NCBI GenBank assembly: GCA_011009095.1
Contig: VTPC01001799.1
Coordinates: 1 to 64,000 of the forward strand
Length of the DNA: 64,000 nt
From: Ignelater luminosus
Lineage: Eukaryota; Arthropoda; Insecta; Coleoptera; Elateridae
Direction: 5' to 3'
Both the position numbers and the translations under genes were made by a program. Each line of letters starts with the position of its first letter. Position 1 is the first letter of the stretch. The notes beneath the pieces were generated by a model that saw only the letters and a list, made by a program, of their open reading frames with translations, was not told where the DNA came from and ran no database searches. Shown here piece after piece: positions 12,570-26,600 of this stretch.

Positions 12570-14660
12570 TCATGATTTCCATTCTTTAAATTTGCGTAGA
12601 GATACTTTTTTGAGTCGCGAAACAGCAGCCATAAGATCAGAATCCTTACTTTCGTCGTCACTAAGTGTTTCTCCTTCTGAATGAACTTCCCTTTGACACT
12701 GCGCTCTCGTTTGCAAAGTTTCTTTTTCAGAGTTCACTTTACCTCGCACAAAACCTTTACTACGGGTATCTTCGCCAGTTTTACTTTTCCACTTAGATGT
12801 GGTTGGATCACTTAAAGCAACCTGTACGGGTACTTTAATACTGTTTGTGGCAACACTTCGAGCTGCATTTAAACCACGACTAATACGGTCTAATGTAGCT
12901 AATCGTAGACTAGTGGTAACACGGCTTTTACGTAAAGATGTAGGCGTAGCATGAGCACGTTCTTGCATAATGAACCGACCAATAGTTTGCCAATGGGATT
13001 GAGCACTATACACGTTTTCGTCATCTGCTAGTGCGCGCTGTTGTAAATTATGACTTATACCACCCCATTCTAGTTCTTCTACTATTACGAAATTTGTAGG
13101 GTCTTCAAGTCGTCTTGCTTTTACTAATGCCTGAGCAATAACATCTTGTGCACATGCATTTAGTGGCACTTTTAGAATACAGTACGGTATTTCAGGTGAA
13201 ACATTATAAATACACACTAAAAATGTATCGTTTTCTTCCCAAGCGTTACTAGGAGCTCCATCAGATTTTCTCGCTTCTCTTTCGCGGTTAGCAACACTTC
13301 GGATTGACGAAAGCCATGCACGACTACTAGGATCATCTCCCATTCTCTTTAGAATAAATTTTCCTTCACCCTTCCATTGCGATTGTGCTTGTAAAGGTCT
13401 TTCATCAAAATCTAGAATACGTTGAGTCGATGGTAGATCATGATCTTTCTTTTCCCAACCTCTTGCCACTTCTTCTACTAAAATATAATCATTAATTCTA
13501 TCTGCAGTTATATTTGCTTTTTGAAGTGCTAAGGACAAAACTTCTTGTGTAGTACTTTCTTGAGTTACTTTTAAAATTGTATAAGGTTCTTCTGAAACGA
13601 CACCGTAAACCATAAGAAAAAATAAACGTCTTTTCACGGGTATACCAAGGTATGTACTGTCTGCATTTGTTTCTGTTTGTACTTTTCCGTCGGCTTTCGA
13701 ACGATCCAGGCCTTCTCCTGCTTCTGAATTATCTATACTTTCTTCTTCAGTGCGCGAATAGATAAATAGTGTTGACATATTTAATGGTCGATTCTGTGGC
13801 GATCGTAATCTTAAATGCCTGTAACCGGGTCGTAAACATTTTAATGGTAGAATTCTTTGTGCTAGGAGATGGTTGCTTGTTGCATCCATTACACTAAATT
13901 TGACAAAAGCTAACTCATGGAACATAACTCTAAAATGAAATGTATCATTCCAAATGGGATTTAATGCATTTTTCTGAATAATTTTTGTTTTTTGTTTATT
14001 GCAGTCTACTGGTATGCCTATAATTTCCACCTCTACATAAGTACTCATATTAACATTACTTTGTGACACATATTGACCAGAAACAACATTCATAACAATT
14101 TGAGAAGAATGCAATCCATCGAATTCTTTATCCCACGGGTTAAACCGACGATACATTACATGTGATCGATCCCACATAACATTAGGTTTACTCACAAATC
14201 CACATCTGCCATTCATCTCAAACATTGCTGTATTTAACTGCATAGCTAAATCATCAGTTTGATAATTAAGTGCAGACATCTGTAATCCAAATGACCAGAA
14301 AATTACTGGATTAAAATTTGAAGAATCTATTCTCATCCCTGCAGGATATGTACGCATAAGCTGTGTTTGCGTGTGTGCTACCAAAGCTAATGGTTGTTTT
14401 CGACAAAGTTTCTTGGCTGTGTTCTCATTTATAGAAGAACACTGATAACAAGGATGTGTAATAGGACGAATTTGCTTTGATTCACTCTCAAACATCGCTG
14501 TTTCCGGTTCAGAACTTCCGCCTGCTGTTGAACTAACATTTGATGCAGAACTACTAACTGTTGTTACTATGGAGCTACCCGAACTAGACATACACGTTTT
14601 TGGACGTTGTTTCACAGAGCTGCTTGGACTTATGGTATTGAGGCCTCTAAATTTTATTGC
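12570..14660 (-). CDS. PLCE1: PLCE terminal exon: Y box, C2, RA1, RA2
   Basis: A single 2,091-base exon coding for residues 1109-1804. The Y box includes [20 protein letters not shown] and [19 protein letters not shown] (about 1209-1270). C2 follows with [12 protein letters not shown] and [13 protein letters not shown] (about 1295-1400). RA1 is about 1450-1548 ([20 protein letters not shown]) and RA2 about 1584-1676 ([20 protein letters not shown]). Both RA units end in a W..(x)GKF/GRFI element. In PLC-epsilon RA2 binds Ras-GTP. The tail is basic and serine/threonine-rich. Fusion of all four modules in one exon contrasts with the many short exons upstream. Confidence 0.96.
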   Translation of the reverse strand, partial: AIKFRGLNTISPSSSVKQRPKTCMSSSGSSIVTTVSSSASNVSSTAGGSSEPETAMFESESKQIRPITHPCYQCSSINENTAKKLCRKQPLALVAHTQTQLMRTYPAGMRIDSSNFNPVIFWSFGLQMSALNYQTDDLAMQLNTAMFEMNGRCGFVSKPNVMWDRSHVMYRRFNPWDKEFDGLHSSQIVMNVVSGQYVSQSNVNMSTYVEVEIIGIPVDCNKQKTKIIQKNALNPIWNDTFHFRVMFHELAFVKFSVMDATSNHLLAQRILPLKCLRPGYRHLRLRSPQNRPLNMSTLFIYSRTEEESIDNSEAGEGLDRSKADGKVQTETNADSTYLGIPVKRRLFFLMVYGVVSEEPYTILKVTQESTTQEVLSLALQKANITADRINDYILVEEVARGWEKKDHDLPSTQRILDFDERPLQAQSQWKGEGKFILKRMGDDPSSRAWLSSIRSVANREREARKSDGAPSNAWEENDTFLVCIYNVSPEIPYCILKVPLNACAQDVIAQALVKARRLEDPTNFVIVEELEWGGISHNLQQRALADDENVYSAQSHWQTIGRFIMQERAHATPTSLRKSRVTTSLRLATLDRISRGLNAARSVATNSIKVPVQVALSDPTTSKWKSKTGEDTRSKGFVRGKVNSEKETLQTRAQCQREVHSEGETLSDDESKDSDLMAAVSRLKKVSLRKFKEWKS

Positions 14661-17600
14661 CTAAAATATTTTACAACAGTGAGAAATAGTAGCCCATAGA
14701 TTACAATATACTTACTTGAACGTATATAACCATATCAGAAAGTTCTTTAGAAATTTGACTACTACGTTTCTTGAGTTTATCTTCTGGTCCAGCTCTTTTA
14801 GTTGAACTAGTTTTTGAGACAGTGTGAGACATTCCAAAAGATCTAGGTGAATCGCTAGCCGATAGGATGCCGTGAATTGCTTTTTCTGTAAATAATTAAG
14901 TGTTAATAATAGTAATTATTATTATTTAAACAGTACCTATTAGCTTACCATCAATGTTGTCTTCATCATCTTCATCATCATAATCATCATCACTAAAGTC
15001 ATCATTAAAAGAACTACTACTGGTGTTACTGATAATTGAACTGGTTCGGCCAGGAACTGAATGTCTCATTCCCGAACCTGGTCTGAAATAATATATTCTT
15101 GTAATAAATAGTTAGTTGGTAAATAATCACAATATTTTCTTCTAAAGACTTGTGACATATGAAATATAAAAGAACTATTGCCAAGTCGTATGAACTATAT
15201 TATTTGAGATTAATGTTAAGTTATATAGTACTTGTGCCATCGAAAAGATGCTTTGTAGTGTTAGTTTATTTAATTCTGGAAATTAAAGTGTTTTTAGTAG
15301 TATCTTTTCCGTTTTACTGATTGCGACTCTGTTAGTACCGCTGGAGAAATTCCTAATATGCCTGGTATTAATACAGATTTGATGGTTGACGCTATCTACT
15401 ACTTCCACTATGCGTATTTAATAATCTTGCTAATTGTGCAAAAATATTTACCTTACTGGTGTAGACATTGGCGGATAATTAGGTATTGGTGCAGGCACTT
15501 CCATAATGAGTTTCTTATTCTTAATAAGAATTCTATATTTTAACTGTTCGGGTGAAGGCAACATTGGTTCATCACTATAATCAGCTTCAAATAGGAAGTT
15601 GGTCACTAATTTCTCTCCAAAGATTCTCTAAAAAAGGTTTTAACGTTTTGATCGGTATGCATACATAAACAGTTCTTTATGTAGTGTGTTTTAATGTAGA
15701 ACCTTGAATTTAATAGTTTAAATAGAAGTTATAGTTAAGACAAACAAACTGCAGTGTGATATTGAAAGCAATAGTTGTGGTACACAATCGTTAATTTAGT
15801 GCTTAAGCTAATATAAGAAATTTATTTTAGGATAATCTTAGCTATATAGCATCAAACGGTTCATATTACAACAAGCATCTATCTATTATAAGTATAAACA
15901 TTTTAAGGTTGATTTATACTTTCTGCCCCATCACGGTCCGGACGCCGTCAAGCAATTTGGCATACTAGGAATAAGGGCATTTAAGTACATCCAATATTTT
16001 GTAAAAGATCTTATGGATTACAAAAAACAATTTGTTCAAGTACTTTTGGATGTACAAAGATAAGTTCCAATATCAAAGAAAATGTAAAAACTGACCCTGA
16101 CTGGCAGCCACCTGTTTATATTAGTGATCTAAAGTCGAACGGTACAGTCTGTTTGTTCAAATATTGCTTGGTAGAAAAACTACGATTATATTATTGGACC
16201 GTGCCTCCTAATGTGAATAGCTCAATAAAAACGAATGCTACAACTTGACCGTGGCCGGACAGTGATCAGACCGAAAGTATGGATCACCCGTTGTGATAAG
16301 GTTTCAAGGTTGTTGCAAACTACTTAATAAAATAAATGTAGATAATGTATTTTAATCTTTTCTTTTGTACAATACTGAAATCAGAATTGAAAAAAATATA
16401 CTATTACCAAATGATATATCTTTAATGTAAATATCTCCATTCGAACTTACCTGGAAAATATGAGCCATTCTATTTTGCTGTTGTAGAGAACAATGGTTTT
16501 CAATTGATAATATCACAGGGTAAGGAGATGTTATAAAAGCATTTCGTTCAATGGTTTCAACAACAGCACTAAATGGTATTTTAGTTGTAAAAGTATGCCC
16601 ATGATAAATCATAGGGTAACCATCATCACCATCCCAGCAATCTAATTCAACACATCTACAGCCTGTTAGTAAAACCTGAAAAACAAATAAAAGTCTTCCT
16701 AATTAAATAAAAAATGAATGATGAAACAGCATACCTGACTATAAAGTTCTACTGATGATTCACCTTTGAGCTGATGTCCTGTAAGATATGTATTATGTGA
16801 TGACGCTATGTAATAAGTTGACATTGGTCGACCCATTTCAGATTCATTAGGTACTTCTTGTTCATTTATAAAAGCATAGTTATCTTTGTCCATCAAATAT
16901 CTCGCAAAACCTTCAAATGAGAGGCAATTTTGTGCACGCAAACTTGCATCCGGTTCATGCCTCTAAAATATTTAATTTTAATTATTGCAACTGTGAAGAA
17001 ATAAAAGTAGTCGAGAATGTTAAAATTACCTGAATTAATGTTTTTACATCTTCTTCTGACCATACTTCCATTTGTCTGGTTTCTAAAAATTTCATAAACG
17101 TGGACATAGTAATAACTTGCGAATTACTAGTATCAATTCCAGCACAATTTGTAAAAATGCTTGCTGCTGCGATGGCATCGTAAATCTTCTTTTGGGAATT
17201 TACAACAATTCCTTCTAGTTCTGCTCTACTATTTCTTGTTAGTAAACCTAACTTCTGTGGTTTTTTAATAGTTTTATCAATAGGAGCTTTAACCCCATTA
17301 ACTTTAGCAGTTGCAGTATTCACAGCCATACTTCGATAAGATATTGCTAATTGATCGAATAAATCGCGTAAATCTTTTCGGATTAGTAAACTGAAAGAAG
17401 ATGAAAATGAAAATATGAAAATGCTCTCCTGTAATAAATTTATAACTTACCTAAAGGAACGAAAAAGTAAAACAAAGTCTACAAAATCTAATTGAGTGTC
17501 GTAAAGAATCGAACCAACCCTTGGATGGCGGCCATGCCAAAGATGTTCTGAAGAACCATGACGATCTCTAAAATTGAAAAGTATATATAATCCATAATAC

Positions 17601-20600
17601 AACATTTAAATTTTGCTAACCTGTCAAATTTTGGTTGTGACTGGGAATGGTAAGCTAGCTGCCCAAGACTATGATGTCTTGCAACATCAGGTTGGTGTTC
17701 TAAAAATGTGGTTGGGGTGGACTGACGATGATGGGTTGGATTACGCCAATAGCTACTTTCCATACACATAGTTGCTGGTTCAACAAAATGGCTACGTAAA
17801 CTTCGATCCTGAAAGATTTTATAGTACAGTGGACAGAACAACGTGAAAAGTTAACATTATACCTTAAAGGTTTGGTTGCTGAGAAGTTGCTTTTTCTTTA
17901 TCTTCATAGAAACCTCTCTTCTTAAAACTCCAGGTGATTCGCCTGCTTGGCCACTTGGAGTCATTCCAGCCAGTGACCAATCTCGTCCCCCAAATGACTG
18001 CGTACAAAATAAACTTATTATTTTAATCAAAGTAAAGTATTTAAAACTGTTGTTATAAGATGTTTTTAACGCTTACAATAACATATCTTGAGTACCTGAT
18101 GTATAATTGTTATTTTATCCTAATCTATACACATATACATTTACACATACCCTAATAGCATCAGCAGCCAGAGGACCACAACAGTAACCATCTTCATGAT
18201 AAAGCTGCATGTACTGCTCCCTTAACCAGAAAAGTCTTCTATCAGATAATGATTGTTGCCTAATTAAGCCATGTATTAACCAACTTAATCCACTAAACCA
18301 TATTCTGTAAATTTATATATTCGATACAATTATTTTCATTAAGCAATAAAATCAAGTTATTTACCTACATACAGAAGGTGGACATACAATATAAAGAAGT
18401 CTATTGTCGCTAAGGCCATATCCGTAGAGAATAGTAAGGGCACATTCATTGCCAGGCTCGTGATTAAGACCATATCTTCGGCTAACTGCAGCTAATTCGA
18501 GCTCTTTTTCAGCATCTCTTCCCCCTAATTGAATTTCTTTTACTACCAACAAATCCAGAAACCTGTAAATAATGTAGAATTTGTTTGCTTTTCTCATATA
18601 ATTTCAAGAAATCTAGTTCCCACAGACATATAGTACTAACAAAAGCAAATTAAAACAAAAGAAGCTGCAAATAATACAAATTTATTGTCACACGAAACAT
18701 CATGACTGACATTTTTACTAAATTATCTGAAATAACTAAAAATGAAGAAAAAGAAAGAGAAGAACAGAATAAATTGTTAGAGATTTCAACAAAAATAAAT
18801 ATTTTAAAGAGAGAAATTCGCGAGAATGAAATTAAAATAGCAGTGTCGGAAAAAGAACGCGTTACTTTAACGCGAGAACGTAATGATTTAAAAATCCAAG
18901 CAGATCTACAACAGAAACAGTTAGATATTTTAAAATGTAATATGACTAAGCAGTTGAAACTGCTTCAAGAAGAAAGAAATCGACTTGATGAGATTCAAGA
19001 AGGTATATGGGAGAAGATGAAGGAATTTATTAATAGGGAAAACTGTCAAAATCAGAAGACTGAGAAGGAAATGACAAAAATCAAAGACTTCATTAAAATA
19101 CGCTTTGCAAATAATGAAAATCAAAAGGTGAAAAATGAAAATATTAAATTAGAAGGTGAGATTTATGGCTTAGAGTTATTTAAGAAGTTTCAAGAAAAAC
19201 AGATTAATCAGGTTAAGAAATACCTTACGTTGTTCCAACAAACAGCTACAAAACCTTAAATTTGTAGAATAATACGTCATTAAACAGTTTATAAAATTAA
19301 AATCTACTGCAAGTAAGTACTGAAAAGAAGAATAGAAGTAGTACATAATTTATAAGTAGTTAGAATATTAGGTTAAGTTGAACTAGTTATATTAGACATT
19401 ACAAGTAATTTTCTAATAATTTTCTAACAAGCACAACACAAGCAAAATACAGGTATTATATGTAACATGGAAGTCTTGTATAAGTACTGAAATAAATATT
19501 TAAGTAGATAATCTTTAATTTGCTTTTTTATACTGTTGTATGTTGTTGTCAGAACTGATGCTAAAATGCTTCTTACTAATCCATATTCCATAGAGGAAAA
19601 TATGTACCTACTGTATAAATATAAATGATAATTTTTTTTTAATTACTGCATTTTAAAATGAAAGATCGATGGCTTGGTGCTGTCAGACTGACAAAAGTGA
19701 TACAGGGTGGCAGAATTTCCGAAAATGCTGGGGGTGCAAAACTTGAGATAACTATCCCTCTAGTATGAGTTTTTACAGATATGTATATGAGCTTCTTCAC
19801 CAATACTTGGTCTTGCTATTTTATAATTGCAGTCTTAGAAAAATTTTAAAGAACACAAACAGAAAAATCTTCAAAGCTGCAAACATTTAGTCATCCTTTA
19901 CGAGATGCTGTTCAGTTTTGTCGCGGTTTTCTTTGACCTCGTAATTTCAACTCTACTTATGGTCATTTTTCCGCAGAATTTAACTGAACCAGGTCCAGGT
20001 GGCATTCTAATCGCTTCCGGTAGAAATTTTTAACACGTCGCATCGCCGCAATCATACGAGACTCACTATTTCACTTTCCTTCCCCAAGATGGCATCATTC
20101 TACCGATTTCTTCCGTGTGAAAAATGGGTGCGTCCATGAATAGTAACCGTGCTTGCGATAAGAAACAGATGGCAAGTGGTAGCACTGGCCTCATAAACTT
20201 CCTGGACGATTAGCAGCAAACGCCAATTTCCATAAATGCAAAAACCGTACTTTAAAGATGCTTTCGTCGTTGACAGCAGGACGTAGTTATGGCTTCTGTC
20301 CACAAAAACTTAGTCCGCTACCATGCTACTAATGAAAAAACTCCTGATTGGTAGCACAAGCACGATAGTGCTCGTGGACACAAGCATGGGTACAATTCCT
20401 GAATGCAATCCATGATTACGGACTGCAATCAGTGAAAAAAACGTTTTTAAAAGTGGTGCCTTTGCGTTTATGGAAATCAACGTTTGCTATCGATTGTCCA
20501 GAAAGTCTATGAGGTACTATTACAGTACTAGCCTGTTTATGAATGCAAGCAATCTCAGGACTTCGGTCAGACATCAAACCCGCTACGTACCGCAACTAAA

Positions 20601-23600
20601 TGTATCTTGTGCAAATAATTTTCAAATAATGGAAAGACGTCAAAAATCTGTCAAAATCTAGGAGTTACAGTATTCTACTTGAAATTTATAAACAAAACTG
20701 GTAATAATAAAGACTTTGCCAGTGTGAAAAACTAAATTATCAAAAAGTCCAGCTGGTCTGACAAAGTAACAGCTTGAAGATTACCCATTAGCCCAAAAAG
20801 TTAAATTGGCCTCTAAAGTTCGATCAGTCTTAAAAGGCCGACCGATTAGGAGAGCTTTACTGGTCAAAAACTCTCGATAGGTTTCACAAAATATTGAACT
20901 AAGAAGTTCGAGACACGTTTCAGTCCAATTTGGGACCAAGTTTTAGAAAAAACACCGTTTCAGTAAATTCTTTATTTTCATATTTTGATATAAAGATTTG
21001 TCACACCAGCGACCAGAGAAAAACGCTTATCTAAATAACCATTAATTAAAAACTGCTATATCTGGTGATCTTATTGGTCTGTCGGAATTTAATTCTAGTC
21101 AAACCTTCTTTCTCTACTTACGCAATAAAATCAATCTTTTGTGCTGACAATAGAGGTCAACGATGGATCATTTTGCAAAAATTTGTTTCTTTATAGAAAT
21201 CACAAATTACAGTAAGTAATCATCTTCTGCTACCTAATCGTGAATATCTGGAAATTCTAATTCTTTCAATTATTAGCTCTTAAGCAGGGAGGTTAGGGGT
21301 GCTCATAAAATTCTAAGTGATCATTAGCACCCTCTGGTTACACCCAGGATCCAGTCCTAAAGTGATAGCAGTAATTTCTAAGGTCAGTTTATTATTATTC
21401 TAATTTATTTAAATGAATCCTAATGAAACAAACATTACCGTCGAACACTTATATTCGAGACTCTTGATGTGAGAAATTCTTACTCGAGGGTTTTTCTTAT
21501 AAATAAGTAAATGGCAAGAAAAAGTTTTATTCTTTTACAACTGCTAGGGGGTAGAAGAGAATCAGGTTTTTTGTTTCAATCCGGTTATTTACTTCATGTT
21601 ACTGACAACTTGAGCTTACGCACTTGTGGGTCTTTAAAAGGCTTTAAGCCAAGGTCAAACAGACACTATTTGGTCCCGGAGTCTGTAAATATTCTAACCT
21701 CTGTATGATGACATAATATTATCTGCAAAAGTGTAGTTTTTCTATAAACATTGTCGCTTTAATTCTTAAGAGGCCGCATGAATTACGTATTTTCTGACTG
21801 ACTTGAATTTCGGCCCAATTTGGCCCTCAGACTGATTTGATTTCGGAGTCTCTAGAGATTCTAGATTTCATCCCAACTTGACTCCCAGACTGGTTTGGGC
21901 CCTGAGTGTCTAGTCTTCTGAGCCCGTAGTATTCTGGATTAAACGTACGAGTAATAATTGTTATTAGACTTCAGTATCAGCTGAAATTCGTTTATCTGCA
22001 TAAATAACTCAAATATGGTTTTAATAAATTAATAATCTTTTATTTAAGCTACCCACATCATCTTTTAAATTTTGAAAGATAGTTAAGTCACTGCAAGATT
22101 AGTGTAGTAACACGCAATTTTTATTTGAATCGTTACAATCTAAGGCAAGCGCAGCACTCTTTGCTAAATTGAATGTAGATTCCAAAAACGACACAATTAT
22201 CATTTTTGCGATAGCATTTAAACTTTTCTTAAGAAAATGTGTAAAATAGTAGATACTTTTGTGTAGCAACAACTTATTAGGGAATTTTGTTTCGACATTA
22301 TTCGTCGTTTATGAAATATTACAAGAACGAAGAATTTCGAATTAAATTTTCCAAAAAAGCTTATAGGGCTTACTAAAAATATTAATAAAAAAAGAATTAT
22401 TACTAATGGATGGAAAAGATTTCAAATACAAACGTCATTTTATTACCGTTCTCTATACCTACTAATAAAAATCCGTCGACGGTCTTTAGTCGTCCCTAGT
22501 CAACACAATCGTACATGCGTACATTTTCTGTTTCTAATTTTATAAAAAGTTGCGGATATCATGGAATCTATAAAATAATAAATCTTAAGGATGTATCGAT
22601 TGCTTTGTAGATAATTTTATATTAAATCTGAAATAATGTTATAGTGTACTGTTACTACGATATTCTTGAAAGAAAATACAATAACCACACATTCTTGAGC
22701 GAAAAAAGGATTTTTAACTAGATTTTCTTAGGTGGAATTCCTTTGTGGTTTCTCTTATACCCCTATTCCAAAAGTTAAAAAAAGTAATGTTCATCGCATA
22801 AGTAGAGGTGCTGACATATTATGCGCTAAAAAGAAAAGAAAAGACACTGCGTTTCATTCCCTTGTTCGAAAGGGTAGGCGAAGATAACGACAAAATTAAA
22901 AATTAAATTAAACATAATTGTTGTATTCATTTCTACTACGAGAATCGCGAAAAATGTTAGTGGAGACCTTTAAATTGCAAGTGCATTTATTAATAGCAAG
23001 GCTGCAACGGCGCTTGGTGAATGTGCTGAAATACTACTTTCCTTGAAATAATTTATTCTCAATTTTAACTATTAAAAAATTAGTACTCTTTCTATAAGCA
23101 AGATTAAAATCAAGTTATATAGCATATGTCTATTTTGCTCATATTTGCTAAATTTGCATACAAATGCCACATTACATATTATTACAAAATAATATGCCAA
23201 TTAGCGTAATTAATTACACAATAAAAATTGTGTGTTAGTGTTGTTAGTTTGCTAGTGAAAATTAGGCGACAAAAATACATGTTGTTGAATGCTTGGCTAC
23301 TAATCATTTACCTAATCAAGCGACCTACTGACCTGCCACACAGCCTTCTCATGAAAGTCAACATAAGGAAATAAAATAATAAATTACTAATAATTAAAAT
23401 AGTTTGGTGATATGACTAAATCACTATTTTACATTAATCAAATAATATTCTGTATTTACCCGTCATCTAAGGTACTTCCAGTAGATTGTTCACCAGCTCC
23501 TTGTAGTGCCAATTTGGTGAGAAGGCCCGGTGCTAGAGTTTCTTCCGGATTGAAAGATAAATTGAAGTCTGTAGAGAAAGGATCTGTTTCATTCGTATAC

Positions 23601-26600
23601 CCTGTCTTCAATCCACTCCAACTAGGTCGAACCCACGTAAGAGTAGTAGAAGATCTATCAAGCCTTAGATATTGTAAGATTCCACGAGGACCGCCAGGTG
23701 GTGTTGGGCCTTCGATACCTTCCCATAATACCACCGTACTCCCGTGATGTAAAATCTACAAATACCAAAAGTAGGTCAAGGTCATCTTTCTAAAATTAAC
23801 ACACATACCTGCATAACATGTTGATCGACTTTTGTGAGCGGGGAAGACAAACAAACAAAACTAACTCCGTGATCGTGTACGAGAGGTTGTACGGGATGGT
23901 AACCATCAACTTCGAATTCATATTCTGCATCTAGCTCAGATCTTTCTGGAGCTGCAGCTGCTACGATACGTTGTTTATCCGTTGTAGGTGTTGACCTATA
24001 AGAAATTTGCAGAAAGAGTGAGAGAAGGTCTTGTGAAAGTTAGTATCTTTTCTTTTTATTGTTTATTCAATAAACTTCTTTCTATCCTTTAAAATAACTA
24101 AAATTAAGAAAAAACTACTTAGTTGGATTTACAGGTTAAACTACTTACTTTAGATAGTCGAGAAGGCTAGTAGTAGCTGAAAAACGATTACGAGTATGAT
24201 AATGTTGATGACACAGCGAAATGTGGTCCATAACAGCCTGAGTTTTATAAATTTTTTCTAAGTTGATTAGTCCACCAGGTCCTACTTTTGTAAAATGATG
24301 ATCTTCTCCATTATAATCTGATATAAACTGTAAATATAAAAATGTATAGTTTAACATGTAAGTACTTACTAATAAAAGATTGAATATTAAGAAAACTGGG
24401 TATCTTTGATGATTCCTATATTGTTCACTATTATTGTGTTGTACTATTATAATTGTTTAAAAATTACGACTAATTCTTATTAAAAGTATGGCTTTGAATT
24501 ACTTGTACTCCCTCTAGATCAAGGATTTCCCAAAAGGTTTGGATGTGTTGTTGAGTTAAAAGTATGATGAAAATGAAATTGACTATTAAATATTAAAATA
24601 GTTTCTATTCTAGTACTAGTCCTACTAATTGTTTTATCGTTATTGGTAATATGTTTATGTGCTTTAAATATGATATTTTATAAAGTGCAACTTGGCTTGT
24701 TCTTATTGCGAAGTATATAGCTATAGATTGTTTTCCATTACTCGATCTATTAAACTGAAATAAATGTAACCCGAAAATAAATCACTATATGTAATTAAGA
24801 AAGTCTTTTTCTTTTGGAATCATTTACTAATATACGAGTGGTAAAAATAAAAAAAGAGTGAAAAGAGTAAGTGTCTCTCCAATAGGTGGAGATATACTGA
24901 AAGACCGACAGAAAGAACAAGAATGATGACGAAAATAACAAAGAACTACACACAAAAATTGACAATTCGATAAAAATGAAAATCAAGAATTTAATAATAG
25001 TAATAGACGACATAGCGGAACAAAATAAAGAAATACGTCTTTTTCCCGATGGATATTATGTAGCAACTAATTATTAACGTGATTAATAAAAAGTACTTTA
25101 TTAAGTTCTATTTCTTATAATTTATATTTCACGACATACTCAGGTGCACTGGAAATAATTTTTACAATAATAAAATACTGTGAGAGTTTTTTTTATATTA
25201 TAATCTTATATGTAAATGTCATATAATTATAATTTAATGTAGAATTGTTTTTAAAATTTTTTATTGTACAAATAAAATTTAAAATTAAAATTTGTAAAAA
25301 TGTACAAAATTATTGTATAAATGTATGATAAGATTTAAAATATTAATATGATGTAAAATTATGAATACATACATATTTAACTAAAATATGTAAAACTAAA
25401 TGTAAAAATAGTGTAATATATTAAATATCATTTAAAAAAAATTAATAAGGTTTATGGTATATAATAGTACTTACAAATTGTTGTCTTTCATTTGTGGATT
25501 TTTGCAGACGTAATCAGTAACAAAATGTTGTATACTACTACATCTGTAAAATTATAGGTTAAGTTATTGATTCTATCTATAGATTATAATAATATTGATT
25601 TTTATATGTACCTGTTGTATGATATACTTGTAACATGTGATTTCTTATCTTATACTTGTTACGAGTACATCATACAACAGGTACATATAAAAATCAATAT
25701 CATTATAATCCATACAATCAATAACTTAATCTATAATTGTACAGACACAGTATTATACAGCATTTAGTTATTAATTACTTCTATAAGAAATAATGACCAT
25801 CCACAAAAGTACTACAATTTGTAAGTACTATTATACAAGACAGTGTGGATATAAAATGAGGAATATTATTTATATATATATTTTTTTATAATCGCTGTTT
25901 GGAAGAAATGCTCGGACACGTCAATTTTATTTTTTTCCTCCGGATTTTATGGACATTAATTTTAATTTTTTGGTTGACTACTCTGGGACCTATGACGTCA
26001 TCGACTTTTTTTTAATGGAACCCCCTTATTTTTTAGCAAGAAATTAAAAGTAGGGTTTTTCTGAGTTCAGCAATACTCCACATGTGGTATTTAAAATCAG
26101 TAGTTTTAGAGATATGGAGGATTTGACGAAAACTTTAAATTTTAATGTTTTAATGTCTGGTATTAACAGGATGGTGCACCACCACATTATTCACTTCGTG
26201 TTAGAGAATACCTAGATGAAGTCATTCCTAATAGATGGATAGAAAGAAATGGTCCAATGGAATGGCCGGCTAGATCTGATCTCACTCCACTCGATTTTTT
26301 TCTTTCGGGGTATTTAAAATCACCCGTGTATCACTAAAATTTCGAGATTTTGATTTTACTAATTTTAATTTCCAATTCTATTTATACAATAAAAAATTAA
26401 AAAAGAAATTCTACGTTAAATTATAATTATACAGTGCGAACGCTGGGTGTGGACCGCTATAAATAAAAAATTTTCTGTGCACCTGAGGCAAAAATCCTCC
26501 AATACATCAACTTTATTCCTCAATGGGTAATCTATTCGAATGATTTTCATTTTTTCTTTACCGCCATCCTTACCCTCGATGACGTCATCACTCATCAGTT

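Larger units (their letters stand above)
18563..23459. other. PLCE intron of 4.9 kb containing a nested gene
   Basis: This intron separates the PH-like exons from the EF-hand block. It holds the plus-strand coiled-coil gene at 18702-19259 and the second copy of the short MITE-like repeat near 20290. Between about 20740 and 21960 there is GC-richer sequence with loosely repeated pieces such as cccaatttgg and cagactgatttg. The rest (22000-23459) is AT-rich with nothing I can name. Confidence 0.6.

Noticed and set aside
23412-23747. 111-codon plus-strand ORF
   Set aside because: It is the antisense shadow of the PLCE exon 23460-23755.
25482-25550. A possible PLCE cassette exon on the minus strand (ttttacag acceptor, gtaagta donor)
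   Set aside because: Its only open frame does not fit the phase between exons 29090-29387 and 24149-24327, which already join in frame as QRQV-FISDYN. It is part of the large inverted repeat.
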